Below are positions 16,812 through 25,012 of a stretch of 34,736 nt of DNA, piece by piece. Below the pieces are notes generated by a model. That model did no database searches and was not told the DNA's origin. It was given only the letters and a program-made list of their open reading frames with translations. Location: NCBI GenBank assembly GCA_017549605.1, contig JAFYUH010000002.1, forward strand, positions 1 to 34,736, in the 5' to 3' direction. The DNA is from Bacteroidales bacterium (lineage in GTDB: Bacteria; Bacteroidota; Bacteroidia; Bacteroidales; F082). Every line of letters begins with the position of its first letter. The first letter of the stretch is position 1. The translations under genes were made by a program, and so were the position numbers.

Positions 16812-19800
16812 TTATTGCTTATTAAAAAATAAGGTCTTGAATAGGCTGTAACTAAATGGAAATGTTATCACTTCTTCCATATATGGCTTAGGGTATATTT
16901 CAAGCATCTCACCAGGCAACATTTGGAACACATTACCCACAACATACAATCTAAAATCCTCAACAAATACGCCCAACAACTCACATGTATATTCAAAATC
17001 AGGATGGTCTGGAATCTCCGTCAACAATTCATCCAATATTGATTTTTTTATTTCACGAGCTCTCTCGTCCAATGCTTCTTCACCAAAACCCAGACTATTG
17101 ACATAAGAAGACATCAATCGCCTTGCAATGATACCCAGCATTTTCAAGTCAAAACCAACATCTTTAAACTTCATTGATGACAAAAACGGTTGGTCACTAA
17201 ACCAGCAGCCCATTCCATGAGCCACTAGAGAGGTAATACCATGGGATAATTCTCTGTGATAACTCGTTTCGAACCAACTTATCCCATATTGCTCATCCGT
17301 CGGTTCCGTCATATAGGTATACATAAAACTCTTCACCAGACCGCTACCTAATCCATAATGCGATGCTGACTTCACACTATTCCAATCATCACCGCCAAAA
17401 TCAAAGTTGCCATCTCCGATGCTAACCATACAATTAACACCTGATATCACGCCTTCGATTACAGCGCCGACACCAACCTGCAAAAACCAAGATTGTCCCA
17501 CTGTGATCTCTGTCAGGAAACCTTTCACAAAACCGACTCCAAACAGCAAGGCAGCCTCTCCAAAGGAATCAATATTTCTTGCGTTAAGCACAAGATTAGC
17601 AGCACCTCCAACTATGCCGAAAGCAATACTTTCAACAAATTCACCACTCGGGTCATTATATTTAAGAGGATTGTTCAGGCAATAACTATACCTATTGAAA
17701 TTCTGCGATGACTGTGGCATCTGTATATTATTATCCGGACTCAACATCATAGAAAGCAACGGATCATATAGTCTGCCATTCATATTTATAAGTCCAAAAC
17801 CACAAAGATGTTCATGTCCCGTAAACCCTCTGTCATACAACATTGACATTTCATCAGCATCATCTTCCCACTTTTCCGGGTCTCGCATATTTCCCCATGC
17901 ATCGAAACTTAACTTCCGCAACACTCTACCATCTTCATCCGTAATAACACTCCATGACCCAAGGTTATCTTTATGAATATAATTTATAGACTCATCGCCA
18001 TCATTGACATGTACTGCAAAAACTCCCATTGGGCCTTCCAAATATGTCAAGACCGTCGTTACGCCGTCCTCTTCTATATATTCACAATTACCGACATAAG
18101 TCTTCACTTTCACCTTTCCCCCAACACTACTATACATGAATATCCTATTATTGTCACAGCCATAATTTATCGACAAAGACTTATTCTCAGCATTTATTGC
18201 GACCACATTATCATAAGTTGAATACTCTATGCTATAACCAAATCTTTCATACATTTTTTCATCATCGCTGTTTGCACTCAAAATAGCATTAGGTTTGTCA
18301 ATTGCATAAATGGCATTATACAACACATTCACACCATCAGCTTCTTTTTTACTAATATTACCATTTTTACAATAGTCTGTCTTACCTTTCACATCTCCAT
18401 TCAAGATTATCTTCGTTAATCTATCATAGCAATCATACTCAAACTCTTCACAATTATAACCATTGGCATCACATCTATATAGCATATTACCAATTCCATC
18501 ATAACTATAAGACAGATTCTGCACACTAATATCATCCTTATTCGTCTCTATCTTCTCAAGCATACCGCTATATGGATTATACGAATACCTTGACTTCAAT
18601 CCATTGCCAAACTGGCATTCCGTTATGCAACCGTTAGAATTAGTTTTATCCGTCTTCCACAACACGGTTCCAGTCTTATCATCACACACCATCCTCTCAT
18701 AACCAGAGTTAGAATATTTTTTAGACACGCATAAACCTGAAGGATATGATATACTTGAAACCCTATTAGCCTCATCATACGAATAATCTGTCTTATATTT
18801 TTTCCCCATTATCGTCTCTATTTTATATTTAAGCCTGAACTTATTGTCATACACATATTCAATCTGATGACCTTTAGAAGATGTGACACAGTTTAGCAAT
18901 CCGTCATAACCATTAGAGCAACTATACTCCCACCTTACCACCGACCTCTTATTATATCGCAAATCACTCTCTTTTCTTACCATCATTCGCCCCAAGACAT
19001 CGTATTCCATTTCAACGGCATACTGTTCATTCGAGACCTTCCTCAAATTGCCGAGAGCATCATATTTATACGACATCTTTCCACAATTGGGATCATATAC
19101 CGAGGTCCTATTTCCACGGTTGTCATAAGTAACAGATATACGAGTAAGCTTATTTTCACCTATCTGAGCAGATTTAAGTTTTCCATCACTATAATACTCA
19201 TATTCAACTTCGTTGCCGCCGTTATCCACGATACTCGTCATCCATCCCATAACATTATAGGACGCCTTACTGTATTTCTTTAACGCTTCTGCAGTAACAC
19301 TTTCCGTATTAACGTTATTGCCATCATACATATAACTCACCTTATTTCCACCCGGATATGTCGTCTCAACTATTCTATTGTATGAATCATATACATTAGA
19401 AACGAACAACTTATCTTCTTCTTCGTAATAAGGATACGATTCACGCTTCAAGTTTCCGAAATCATCATACTCCTTATCAACAATAACAGCCTTGCCATTT
19501 ATATCAAACGTAACCGTTCTCAATTCACATCCAGACTTATGATAAAAGACCATCGATTCTGCCTTTCCAACACTTTTTTCCCAACAATAATAAGATGAAT
19601 TTTCCGGAGCATATTTGTTGTTTTTTGACCATCTCAACACTTTCACCGTTTTCATTCCATCAGGCAAAAGCATAGCACTTTCAATACCAAATGGTTTATT
19701 ATCAACACGAGTAATCTGATTATTGTAATCAACAGTTGATTTCAATACGCCAAAATCATCATCATACTTACAGACCACTTCCCTGCCAATCTCATCTATA

Positions 19801-22800
19801 GATTTTGTTTTGTATCTACACTTATAATTAATGCCATATTCAGACTTTATGACTTTTTCATTTTTCAATGAAGGTGATGATATCGACTGTTCTATAATAT
19901 TACCAACTGCATCATATTTATAGCAATTCACAATCGTTAAAGAATCATTAGCATCAGCATTTACATTAGGTATCATTGTTTCTTTTACCAGTCTCATCGG
20001 ATTTACCCCATCATACTCCATCAGACGAACATCTCCTATTATATCATCATCTTTAGCACCAACATACTTCACGATCTTCTTAGGTCTATTGACAATCCAA
20101 TCAGAGATATCGTCATCATAATCCACACTCGTTTCTTCAAAGTACTGACATGTTCCTGGATCTAACGTCTTTATATTATCAAAACCTTTCATTGTCTTTT
20201 TCAACCGCACAAGATTACCATAAGAATTATCCGAAGACACATCTGACTCATAAGTATTCACAGTGATAATATTTTTCAACACCACAGCTTTTTTATCAAC
20301 GTCAAAAACCGCTTCTCTATCTTGTAACGGCAATGGTATAACCACTTTAGCATTCTTATTACAAGAATACATTTTATATTCAAAGTAATGTTCTTTGATC
20401 AATTGGTTCTCCCCATGAAAATGTTTTTCCGATGTCAGCAGCGGTATGCAATAAGATCCCAATGGCTCCAGACTGTATTCTCGCATCACTCTACCAACAA
20501 GATTGTCGTCAATATAATTCCTGACATTTATACGTTCAAAACCTACAAATCCATGACCTCTTTTATGCACCAACGCATTATGATAATTATACCTTACAAC
20601 AACTGGCTTCCCGTTTATATTATAATTTTTATGCTCCTTTAATGCCAATATCGGCACAGATTTCCTTGCCACCTTATAATTATCCACATTACCACTACAA
20701 GTATAGAATCCATCTTTATTTTTACCATTAGCAATCAGATAATCATAAGAAAGTTCCGTCACATTACCCATACCATCCATGATTTTCTCCACGCTATAAA
20801 TCTTAGAGTTAGGATACAATGACACCACATACGCCCTGCTTGCGCTTGACGGATTCCTTGGCAAAGCTGACAATATTGAAACATTATCCTGTGGAAAAAA
20901 CCGACCTAGCTGTATGGTCTGATGCGAATAATTTATCGGCATATAATACCTCTTATAATATAAAAACGAGTATGACGACTGATCTTTTTTATACGGAGAA
21001 AAACCGATTTGAAGATAATAATTACCACCAGTATTACTAAACACCCCGACATCAGCTGCACCATCTCCATCAAAGTCTGCCGTTCTAATAGCTATTGTCG
21101 GTTTTTGCATTTCCTGTAAAGAATAACGATATCTATCCTTTTCATTAAGCCTTACATTTTGGAACAGATTATTTCTCAAAAAAACAGTTGGAGATGTAAA
21201 CGACATACCAGTTGACAAGACAATACTCCACAAACCTGAAGAATCATAATACAGTAAATCCATTTTTCCATCCCCATTATAATCATTAGGGAAAGGATAT
21301 ATTTTACTTGTCAAATCATTCCCAGAGCAATAGTCTTCAAGCCACAAACCATTTGAATTATTTATACGATAAACCTTATAACCATTCTCATCCAATGAAA
21401 GCAACTCGCCCATTCCATCTCCAGATATATCCATAGCCATACAATTAATGTTTTTACCATTGACTGTATTACTATTCTGTACATCCTCAATCACGAGCTC
21501 TCCGTTTTTAAAATAAATACATTTTGCCAGATCTTTATTTTTCTTGCCATCATATGTTTCTAGAATCAAAAGACCACATTTATCTTTATCCACCCAATTA
21601 CATGGCAATAATGACACAGCTTTTGTGTTTACATAAAGTTTTCTATTTATAAAACTGCCATTCGCCATAATTCGAACAGTAAATCCAACCGACTCAAAAT
21701 TCCCATAACTATCATAATGGACTTCATAGGGGACAATATCATCTGTTCCATCGCCGTCAATATCACAAACATATATCCATTCCAGATTTTTACTGAATGC
21801 AACTTTGGTCACAGGCTCCTTAGCAAACGATCCATCGCCATTATTCAAATACACCTCGCCTTCGATATCTGAAGCATATACATTCTGAACCTTATACGGC
21901 ACTAACAAAACATCAGAGAAACCATCTCCGTTAAAATCACCGACAAAAGACACCTTATTGAATATCCTCTTATCCAGTTCATATTTCTTATAATCGTCAG
22001 GATTGCCATCATTCCATTTATCCTTAGAATTCCATACAATCTGCGTAGGATTTACCTTCACACCATCTATTGTCAACCGTATTGATTTCAACCGATAATG
22101 CATATAGTAATTGTCATCATAACTTCCTGGTTCATCATATTCCAGAGAATACTCAATCATCTTTTTACCAGAATAATTATTAAGCACTTCTATCTTACTT
22201 ATCACTTTAGCATCTGTAACTTGAGAACCATTAATATATCCCACACTCACATCCGACCTTTCATCATACTGAAACACCACATTGTAAGCAGGTTTAATGC
22301 CTGCATTTTCATTTGAAGTATACTTTATACTTTTCACATAAGACTCTCCCGTTGGATTATTTTCATAATACTCATAGGTAATTGCATTACCACTTCTATC
22401 AGAAATTTTATTCAACAACCATTTAAGCACAATGCCATCATTGCCTTGAGGTTCCACTTTAGAATCTTCAGTACATCCGTATTCCCATATCGTTCCGTCA
22501 CTCTTCCATACGACAAAATAATCGGGACCTTTTTTTAATCCTTTATAAGAAACAATCTTATCAAAGTTATCAATCTCAGTTTTATATTCATTATCCCCTA
22601 CCGTCATCAGTCGTTGACCATCGATTGCATACCTGTCATTAACAAAATCGACACCTGTAAATTTCCCATCATGATATTCCGTCTGACCAACACGTTCTAT
22701 CGAAGACAAACCTATTAAATCCCACGACCAGCCCAAAAGTCCATTAGCACTTTGACTATTATATGCCATTGACAATTTAGGAGTCATTCCACCCAATGCT

Positions 22801-23153
22801 TGCGGCAACTGAATATCAATTGAATAATTAGCAGCACCTGTGGAACCAACATTCAACACTCCTGGAATACTACCGACCACGCAATTCTCATCGATATCAT
22901 TACCACCATAAACGCCATCTGACGGAGGATAAACAGAATACCGATCTATCGACAACGACATTTCATTATTAGATGTCGGAGCATAAGAAAAACCAGGCAA
23001 CAGTTCTATCGATGACGTCGCCTGACACAAATACGACTTTTCATCATCAAACACATCATTCAATTCTATAGTCGTCTGCTGATATATATCTTGCGAAACA
23101 ACTTCTGTTGGAAGTACCAATATTAACAATATATAAACTACATACCTTTTCAT
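16812..23153 (-). CDS. Giant SpvB/FG-GAP/RHS-repeat exported protein
   Basis: A 2113-residue protein from the ATG at 23153 (MKRYVVYILLILVL, signal peptide ending VVSQ); an in-frame GTG at 23162 adds only three residues. An SpvB-like domain starts near residue 95 (LPQALGGMTPKLSMAYNSQ, GLLGWSWDL). Five FG-GAP-like calcium loops (D-x-x-G-D-G type, such as DFNGDGFSD, DIDGDGTDD, DYNGDGKMD) lie at about 400-700. YD repeats fill about 1125-1700, and the RHS core at about 1720-1835 has HKDNLGS, GHEHLCGFGLINMNGRLYDP and NRYSYCLNNPLKYNDPSG. The last 278 residues are a glycine-rich linker and a variable tail with no recognised toxin fold. The domain order resembles the TcB–TcC cocoon of Tc toxins. It has no T9SS sorting domain of its own. 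Confidence 0.93.
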   Translation of the reverse strand: MKRYVVYILLILVLPTEVVSQDIYQQTTIELNDVFDDEKSYLCQATSSIELLPGFSYAPTSNNEMSLSIDRYSVYPPSDGVYGGNDIDENCVVGSIPGVLNVGSTGAANYSIDIQLPQALGGMTPKLSMAYNSQSANGLLGWSWDLIGLSSIERVGQTEYHDGKFTGVDFVNDRYAIDGQRLMTVGDNEYKTEIDNFDKIVSYKGLKKGPDYFVVWKSDGTIWEYGCTEDSKVEPQGNDGIVLKWLLNKISDRSGNAITYEYYENNPTGESYVKSIKYTSNENAGIKPAYNVVFQYDERSDVSVGYINGSQVTDAKVISKIEVLNNYSGKKMIEYSLEYDEPGSYDDNYYMHYRLKSIRLTIDGVKVNPTQIVWNSKDKWNDGNPDDYKKYELDKRIFNKVSFVGDFNGDGFSDVLLVPYKVQNVYASDIEGEVYLNNGDGSFAKEPVTKVAFSKNLEWIYVCDIDGDGTDDIVPYEVHYDSYGNFESVGFTVRIMANGSFINRKLYVNTKAVSLLPCNWVDKDKCGLLILETYDGKKNKDLAKCIYFKNGELVIEDVQNSNTVNGKNINCMAMDISGDGMGELLSLDENGYKVYRINNSNGLWLEDYCSGNDLTSKIYPFPNDYNGDGKMDLLYYDSSGLWSIVLSTGMSFTSPTVFLRNNLFQNVRLNEKDRYRYSLQEMQKPTIAIRTADFDGDGAADVGVFSNTGGNYYLQIGFSPYKKDQSSYSFLYYKRYYMPINYSHQTIQLGRFFPQDNVSILSALPRNPSSASRAYVVSLYPNSKIYSVEKIMDGMGNVTELSYDYLIANGKNKDGFYTCSGNVDNYKVARKSVPILALKEHKNYNINGKPVVVRYNYHNALVHKRGHGFVGFERINVRNYIDDNLVGRVMREYSLEPLGSYCIPLLTSEKHFHGENQLIKEHYFEYKMYSCNKNAKVVIPLPLQDREAVFDVDKKAVVLKNIITVNTYESDVSSDNSYGNLVRLKKTMKGFDNIKTLDPGTCQYFEETSVDYDDDISDWIVNRPKKIVKYVGAKDDDIIGDVRLMEYDGVNPMRLVKETMIPNVNADANDSLTIVNCYKYDAVGNIIEQSISSPSLKNEKVIKSEYGINYKCRYKTKSIDEIGREVVCKYDDDFGVLKSTVDYNNQITRVDNKPFGIESAMLLPDGMKTVKVLRWSKNNKYAPENSSYYCWEKSVGKAESMVFYHKSGCELRTVTFDINGKAVIVDKEYDDFGNLKRESYPYYEEEDKLFVSNVYDSYNRIVETTYPGGNKVSYMYDGNNVNTESVTAEALKKYSKASYNVMGWMTSIVDNGGNEVEYEYYSDGKLKSAQIGENKLTRISVTYDNRGNRTSVYDPNCGKMSYKYDALGNLRKVSNEQYAVEMEYDVLGRMMVRKESDLRYNKRSVVRWEYSCSNGYDGLLNCVTSSKGHQIEYVYDNKFRLKYKIETIMGKKYKTDYSYDEANRVSSISYPSGLCVSKKYSNSGYERMVCDDKTGTVLWKTDKTNSNGCITECQFGNGLKSRYSYNPYSGMLEKIETNKDDISVQNLSYSYDGIGNMLYRCDANGYNCEEFEYDCYDRLTKIILNGDVKGKTDYCKNGNISKKEADGVNVLYNAIYAIDKPNAILSANSDDEKMYERFGYSIEYSTYDNVVAINAENKSLSINYGCDNNRIFMYSSVGGKVKVKTYVGNCEYIEEDGVTTVLTYLEGPMGVFAVHVNDGDESINYIHKDNLGSWSVITDEDGRVLRKLSFDAWGNMRDPEKWEDDADEMSMLYDRGFTGHEHLCGFGLINMNGRLYDPLLSMMLSPDNNIQMPQSSQNFNRYSYCLNNPLKYNDPSGEFVESIAFGIVGGAANLVLNARNIDSFGEAALLFGVGFVKGFLTEITVGQSWFLQVGVGAVIEGVISGVNCMVSIGDGNFDFGGDDWNSVKSASHYGLGSGLVKSFMYTYMTEPTDEQYGISWFETSYHRELSHGITSLVAHGMGCWFSDQPFLSSMKFKDVGFDLKMLGIIARRLMSSYVNSLGFGEEALDERAREIKKSILDELLTEIPDHPDFEYTCELLGVFVEDFRLYVVGNVFQMLPGEMLEIYPKPYMEEVITFPFSYSLFKTLFFNKQ

Positions 23154-23163
23154 AGCATCCACC

Positions 23164-23595
23164 TTAAAGTTTTACAACAATCACACTTCTCACATCGTCA
23201 CTCTTAGAAATTCTCAGCAGATACACACCTGCCGGATTAGTGCTAATATCAACATCTATCACATCAGTAAATTTCTGACTATTCACCAGAACACCTTTAT
23301 TGTCATACACAGACATCTCCACCAAGTCATCAGTGTCATTATCCAATTCCACTCTAAATCTTCCATTGTTGGGATTTGGATAAAGCATCACTTCTTCCGT
23401 TTTATCACATACACTTTCTTCAGCATCATTATCAGCGAGGCCTCTCCAATCTTTCACGCACTCGTTCACATTGAAACTAATCCTATTTCCATTTCTATCA
23501 TAATACATCTTGAGACAATGCTGTGAAAACAATTCCCCATTACTAACAAGACATAGCAATCCCATTAGAAATATTCCCATATATTTCCGTTTCAT
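23164..23595 (-). CDS. T9SS-sorted mini-protein with one YD-like motif
   Basis: A 143-residue protein. Residues 1-25 are a signal peptide (MKRKYMGIFLMGLLCLVSNG, ending LFSQ). A short mature region contains YYDRNGNRIS (31-40), like one strand pair of the RHS YD repeat, flanked by cysteines (Cys27, Cys46, Cys63). Residues 68-143 are a T9SS type A C-terminal domain (EEVMLYPNPNNGRFRVEL ... PAGVYLLRI). So almost the whole protein is a sorting signal plus a small YD-like module. It ends 10 bp before the RHS start and begins 21 bp after the fibre gene. It may help route or anchor the RHS protein at the surface; that is inference. Confidence 0.85.
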   Translation of the reverse strand: MKRKYMGIFLMGLLCLVSNGELFSQHCLKMYYDRNGNRISFNVNECVKDWRGLADNDAEESVCDKTEEVMLYPNPNNGRFRVELDNDTDDLVEMSVYDNKGVLVNSQKFTDVIDVDISTNPAGVYLLRISKSDDVRSVIVVKL

Positions 23596-23616
23596 ATTAT
23601 TTGGATTTTATTGATG

Positions 23617-24600
23617 TTATTTGGATAACAAAGACTCTATTACTTCCTGTTGGCGTTTTATCAAATCGTTCAACTCAATGGCATACAATGTCAGTTCCTC
23701 TATCTTTTTCAAAAGAAGACCATCCATTTCAACCATATCATAACCATTCATCAACACCTCTTGTTCCGAAGGAATGTCTGGAAGATGTCCTTTCTTATCG
23801 ATATACTGAGCAACATTATTGATAGACATCAGCTCATAGTCATCATCAAAGACATAGTCATGCCACTCTGACACTTCCTTAACCATAACCTTTGTTGTAA
23901 CGATTCCGCCAGACACTGACAGAGCATAATCTTCAGAAGAACCTTCTGGCATTTCTATCGTCACCTTGGCATTCATCTGCACCAGATTGGCATCAAGATT
24001 AATATTTGAATTTTGAGAGAGTATAGACAAACCAGCATTAGGTCTGAACATAATCTTATTCTTATCATCAAACAATTGTATATATGCCGTTCTTGAAGAA
24101 CTGACCGACTCTAGAATTATTCCGGCATCTTCATTACCATCGGATCTGATATGCAGTTTTGCTCTAGGAGAAATGACATTACCTATACCGACCTTTCCCG
24201 TATTATTATAATCACTAGATGTAGAAACGAATAATGTCGGATAGCAGCTATTAAATCCGACCATCAAACTATTGGAAACATTATTTGTCAGCAATCGTGA
24301 TTCATCACCATTTACACCAGATCCTATCACAACGGAATTAGGAGCCTGTGCCTTAACATATTTCCCCATTGCTATAGCATTGGTCTGATTAGATTTAGCG
24401 ACATAGCCCAATGAAAAAGAGTACAGACCTCTACTTTCACAACCAGCACCTATTGTTGCGGAATAATTTCCAATAGGCAAATTCCTATATGAACCAGAAG
24501 CAGGTCCACATAGATCACAACCGTTTTGAGCACTTAAGTTTACATTGAAAACAGATAATACTACTATAAGCATTATCACATAGATAATTTTAGATTTCAT
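23617..24600 (-). CDS. Fibre protein with YadA-type head repeats and C-terminal coiled coil
   Basis: A 327-residue secreted protein. Residues 1-25 are a signal peptide (ending NLSAQ). Residues about 43-96 show 14-residue head repeats (NYSATIGAGCESRG, YSFSLGYVAKSN, NAIAMGKYVKAQ, NSVVIGSG) like YadA/Hep_Hag beta-rolls, which trimerise. A beta-rich neck follows with GKVGIG and AKLHIRS, as in phage-tail-fibre-like proteins. The end (244-327) is the conserved Bacteroidota module SEWHDYVFDDDYELM, KKGHLPDIPSEQEV, LLLKKIEELTLYAIELN, closing in a coiled coil. No T9SS domain or intramolecular chaperone is present. First gene of the unit with the mini-protein and RHS genes. Confidence 0.87.
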   Translation of the reverse strand: MKSKIIYVIMLIVVLSVFNVNLSAQNGCDLCGPASGSYRNLPIGNYSATIGAGCESRGLYSFSLGYVAKSNQTNAIAMGKYVKAQAPNSVVIGSGVNGDESRLLTNNVSNSLMVGFNSCYPTLFVSTSSDYNNTGKVGIGNVISPRAKLHIRSDGNEDAGIILESVSSSRTAYIQLFDDKNKIMFRPNAGLSILSQNSNINLDANLVQMNAKVTIEMPEGSSEDYALSVSGGIVTTKVMVKEVSEWHDYVFDDDYELMSINNVAQYIDKKGHLPDIPSEQEVLMNGYDMVEMDGLLLKKIEELTLYAIELNDLIKRQQEVIESLLSK

Positions 24601-24610
24601 AATAAATAAA

Positions 24611-24628
24611 TTTGGTTAATTTGGTTAA
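24611..24628. repeat. Two tandem 9-mers next to the fibre gene start
   Basis: TTTGGTTAA occurs twice without a gap (24611-24619 and 24620-24628). In the mRNA it reads TTAACCAAA twice, about 10 bases before the fibre ATG. It could be a translation enhancer or a protein-binding site; nothing further can be shown. Confidence 0.7.
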
Positions 24629-24657
24629 ATAATGGTTTTTTTCTTGGATTCTAAAAA

Positions 24658-24672
24658 TTATAAAACATACAT
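24658..24672 (-). CDS. Four-codon leader ORF in the fibre/RHS operon leader
   Basis: ATG TAT GTT TTA TAA (Met-Tyr-Val-Leu) lies 58 bases upstream of the fibre start, in the 5' leader. Its start is 6 bases after AAAGGAGGTG, which is a near-complete match to the 16S rRNA 3' end. Such tiny frames in leaders can work in translational attenuation, as in the short leader peptide of the Bacteroides tetQ region. It is the best-placed frame in the leader, but translation is not proved. Confidence 0.5.
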   Translation of the reverse strand: MYVL

Positions 24673-24678
24673 AAACAA

Positions 24679-24688
24679 CACCTCCTTT
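24679..24688 (-). promoter_or_regulatory. Near-perfect Shine-Dalgarno sequence
   Basis: AAAGGAGGTG on the minus strand is complementary over ten bases to the usual bacterial 16S rRNA tail. Genes in Bacteroidota rarely use such sites, and none of the gene starts I looked at in detail in this window has one this strong. It precedes the four-codon frame at ideal spacing, not the fibre gene itself. Confidence 0.85.
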
Positions 24689-24717
24689 CAACAATTTAAG
24701 TCATATAATTTCCATTA

Positions 24718-24748
24718 CAAAAATAGCACGTCAATCAGGCTTTGTCAA
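24718..24748 (-). promoter_or_regulatory. Strong promoter of the fibre–mini-protein–RHS unit
   Basis: Minus-strand TATTTTTG (24718-24725) matches the -7 consensus, and TTG within TTGACA (24746-24748) lies exactly 20 bp upstream, the ideal -33 spacing for this phylum. Transcription should start near 24712, giving a leader of about 112 bases before the fibre ATG. It is divergent from the pyrB promoter, whose -33 is only about 32 bp away. Confidence 0.8.
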
Positions 24749-24779
24749 GTATTTTTTTCTTAAAAAAAATTATCATTTT

Positions 24780-24813
24780 TTTGTTGTAAGAAAATAAAAA
24801 AATCATAAATTTG
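24780..24813 (+). promoter_or_regulatory. Promoter of pyrBI
   Basis: TAAATTTG at 24806-24813 is a full -7 match. TTTG at 24780-24783 (22 bp spacer) or TTG at 24784-24786 (19 bp spacer) can serve as -33. Transcription should start close to 24818-24820, leaving a leader of about 160 bases before pyrB. Confidence 0.8.
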
Positions 24814-24871
24814 CACTTTGATGACACGCAATATAACATTATTAAATAACAATGAGATAGGAGATTTACAA

Positions 24872-25012
24872 GTGAGTAAATCAGCAGTTTTATTTCATTT
24901 TTTGCAGACGGACATTCGCCGTCTTTTTTTGTGTCTTTTTGTTAATTTTCTTTATTATTTAACTCTAAATCAAAATCAACAATGTCTATTTCACTTAAAG
25001 ACCGTAGCCTGA
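24872..25012 (+). CDS. Putative pyrBI leader peptide (pyrL-like)
   Basis: A 46-codon frame starts at GTG 24872, eight bases after AGGAG (24859-24863), and runs through the terminator hairpin into pyrB, ending 31 bp inside it in another frame. The peptide is rich in Phe and Leu because it is encoded across U-rich RNA ([23 protein letters not shown]). The frame is open further upstream to an ATG at 24818, but that codon sits at the predicted transcript start and has no ribosome site. Its size is close to the 44 residues of E. coli PyrL. I read it as a regulatory leader, not a functional protein. Confidence 0.6.
   Translation: MSKSAVLFHFLQTDIRRLFLCLFVNFLYYLTLNQNQQCLFHLKTVA
24906..24930 (+). terminator. 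Attenuator-like intrinsic terminator in the pyrB leader
   Basis: AGACGG (24906-24911) pairs with CCGTCT (24919-24924) around a seven-base loop, followed directly by a T-run to 24930. It works only on the plus strand, because the other side has no T-run. It lies about 90-110 bases after the promoter and 51 bases before the pyrB ATG, with no other gene to terminate. A U-rich stretch precedes it at about 24886-24903. Confidence 0.8.

Noticed and set aside
17150..17300. HRELSHG segment in the RHS tail as a metalloprotease site
   Set aside because: The spacing is not HExxH, and similar His-containing segments are common in linkers of Bacteroidota RHS proteins.
23154..23162. GTG start for the RHS gene at 23162
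   Set aside because: The ATG at 23153 directly precedes the basic signal-peptide start and leaves a 10-bp gap after the upstream stop.
24818..24871. Upstream part of the leader frame, starting at ATG ATG at 24818
   Set aside because: These codons lie at the predicted transcript start and have no ribosome site; the GTG at 24872 with AGGAG is a better start.
24601..24981. A hidden gene or tRNA in the largest intergenic region
   Set aside because: Apart from the two leaders with their short frames, promoters and the hairpin, no tRNA cloverleaf or further coding pattern was seen.
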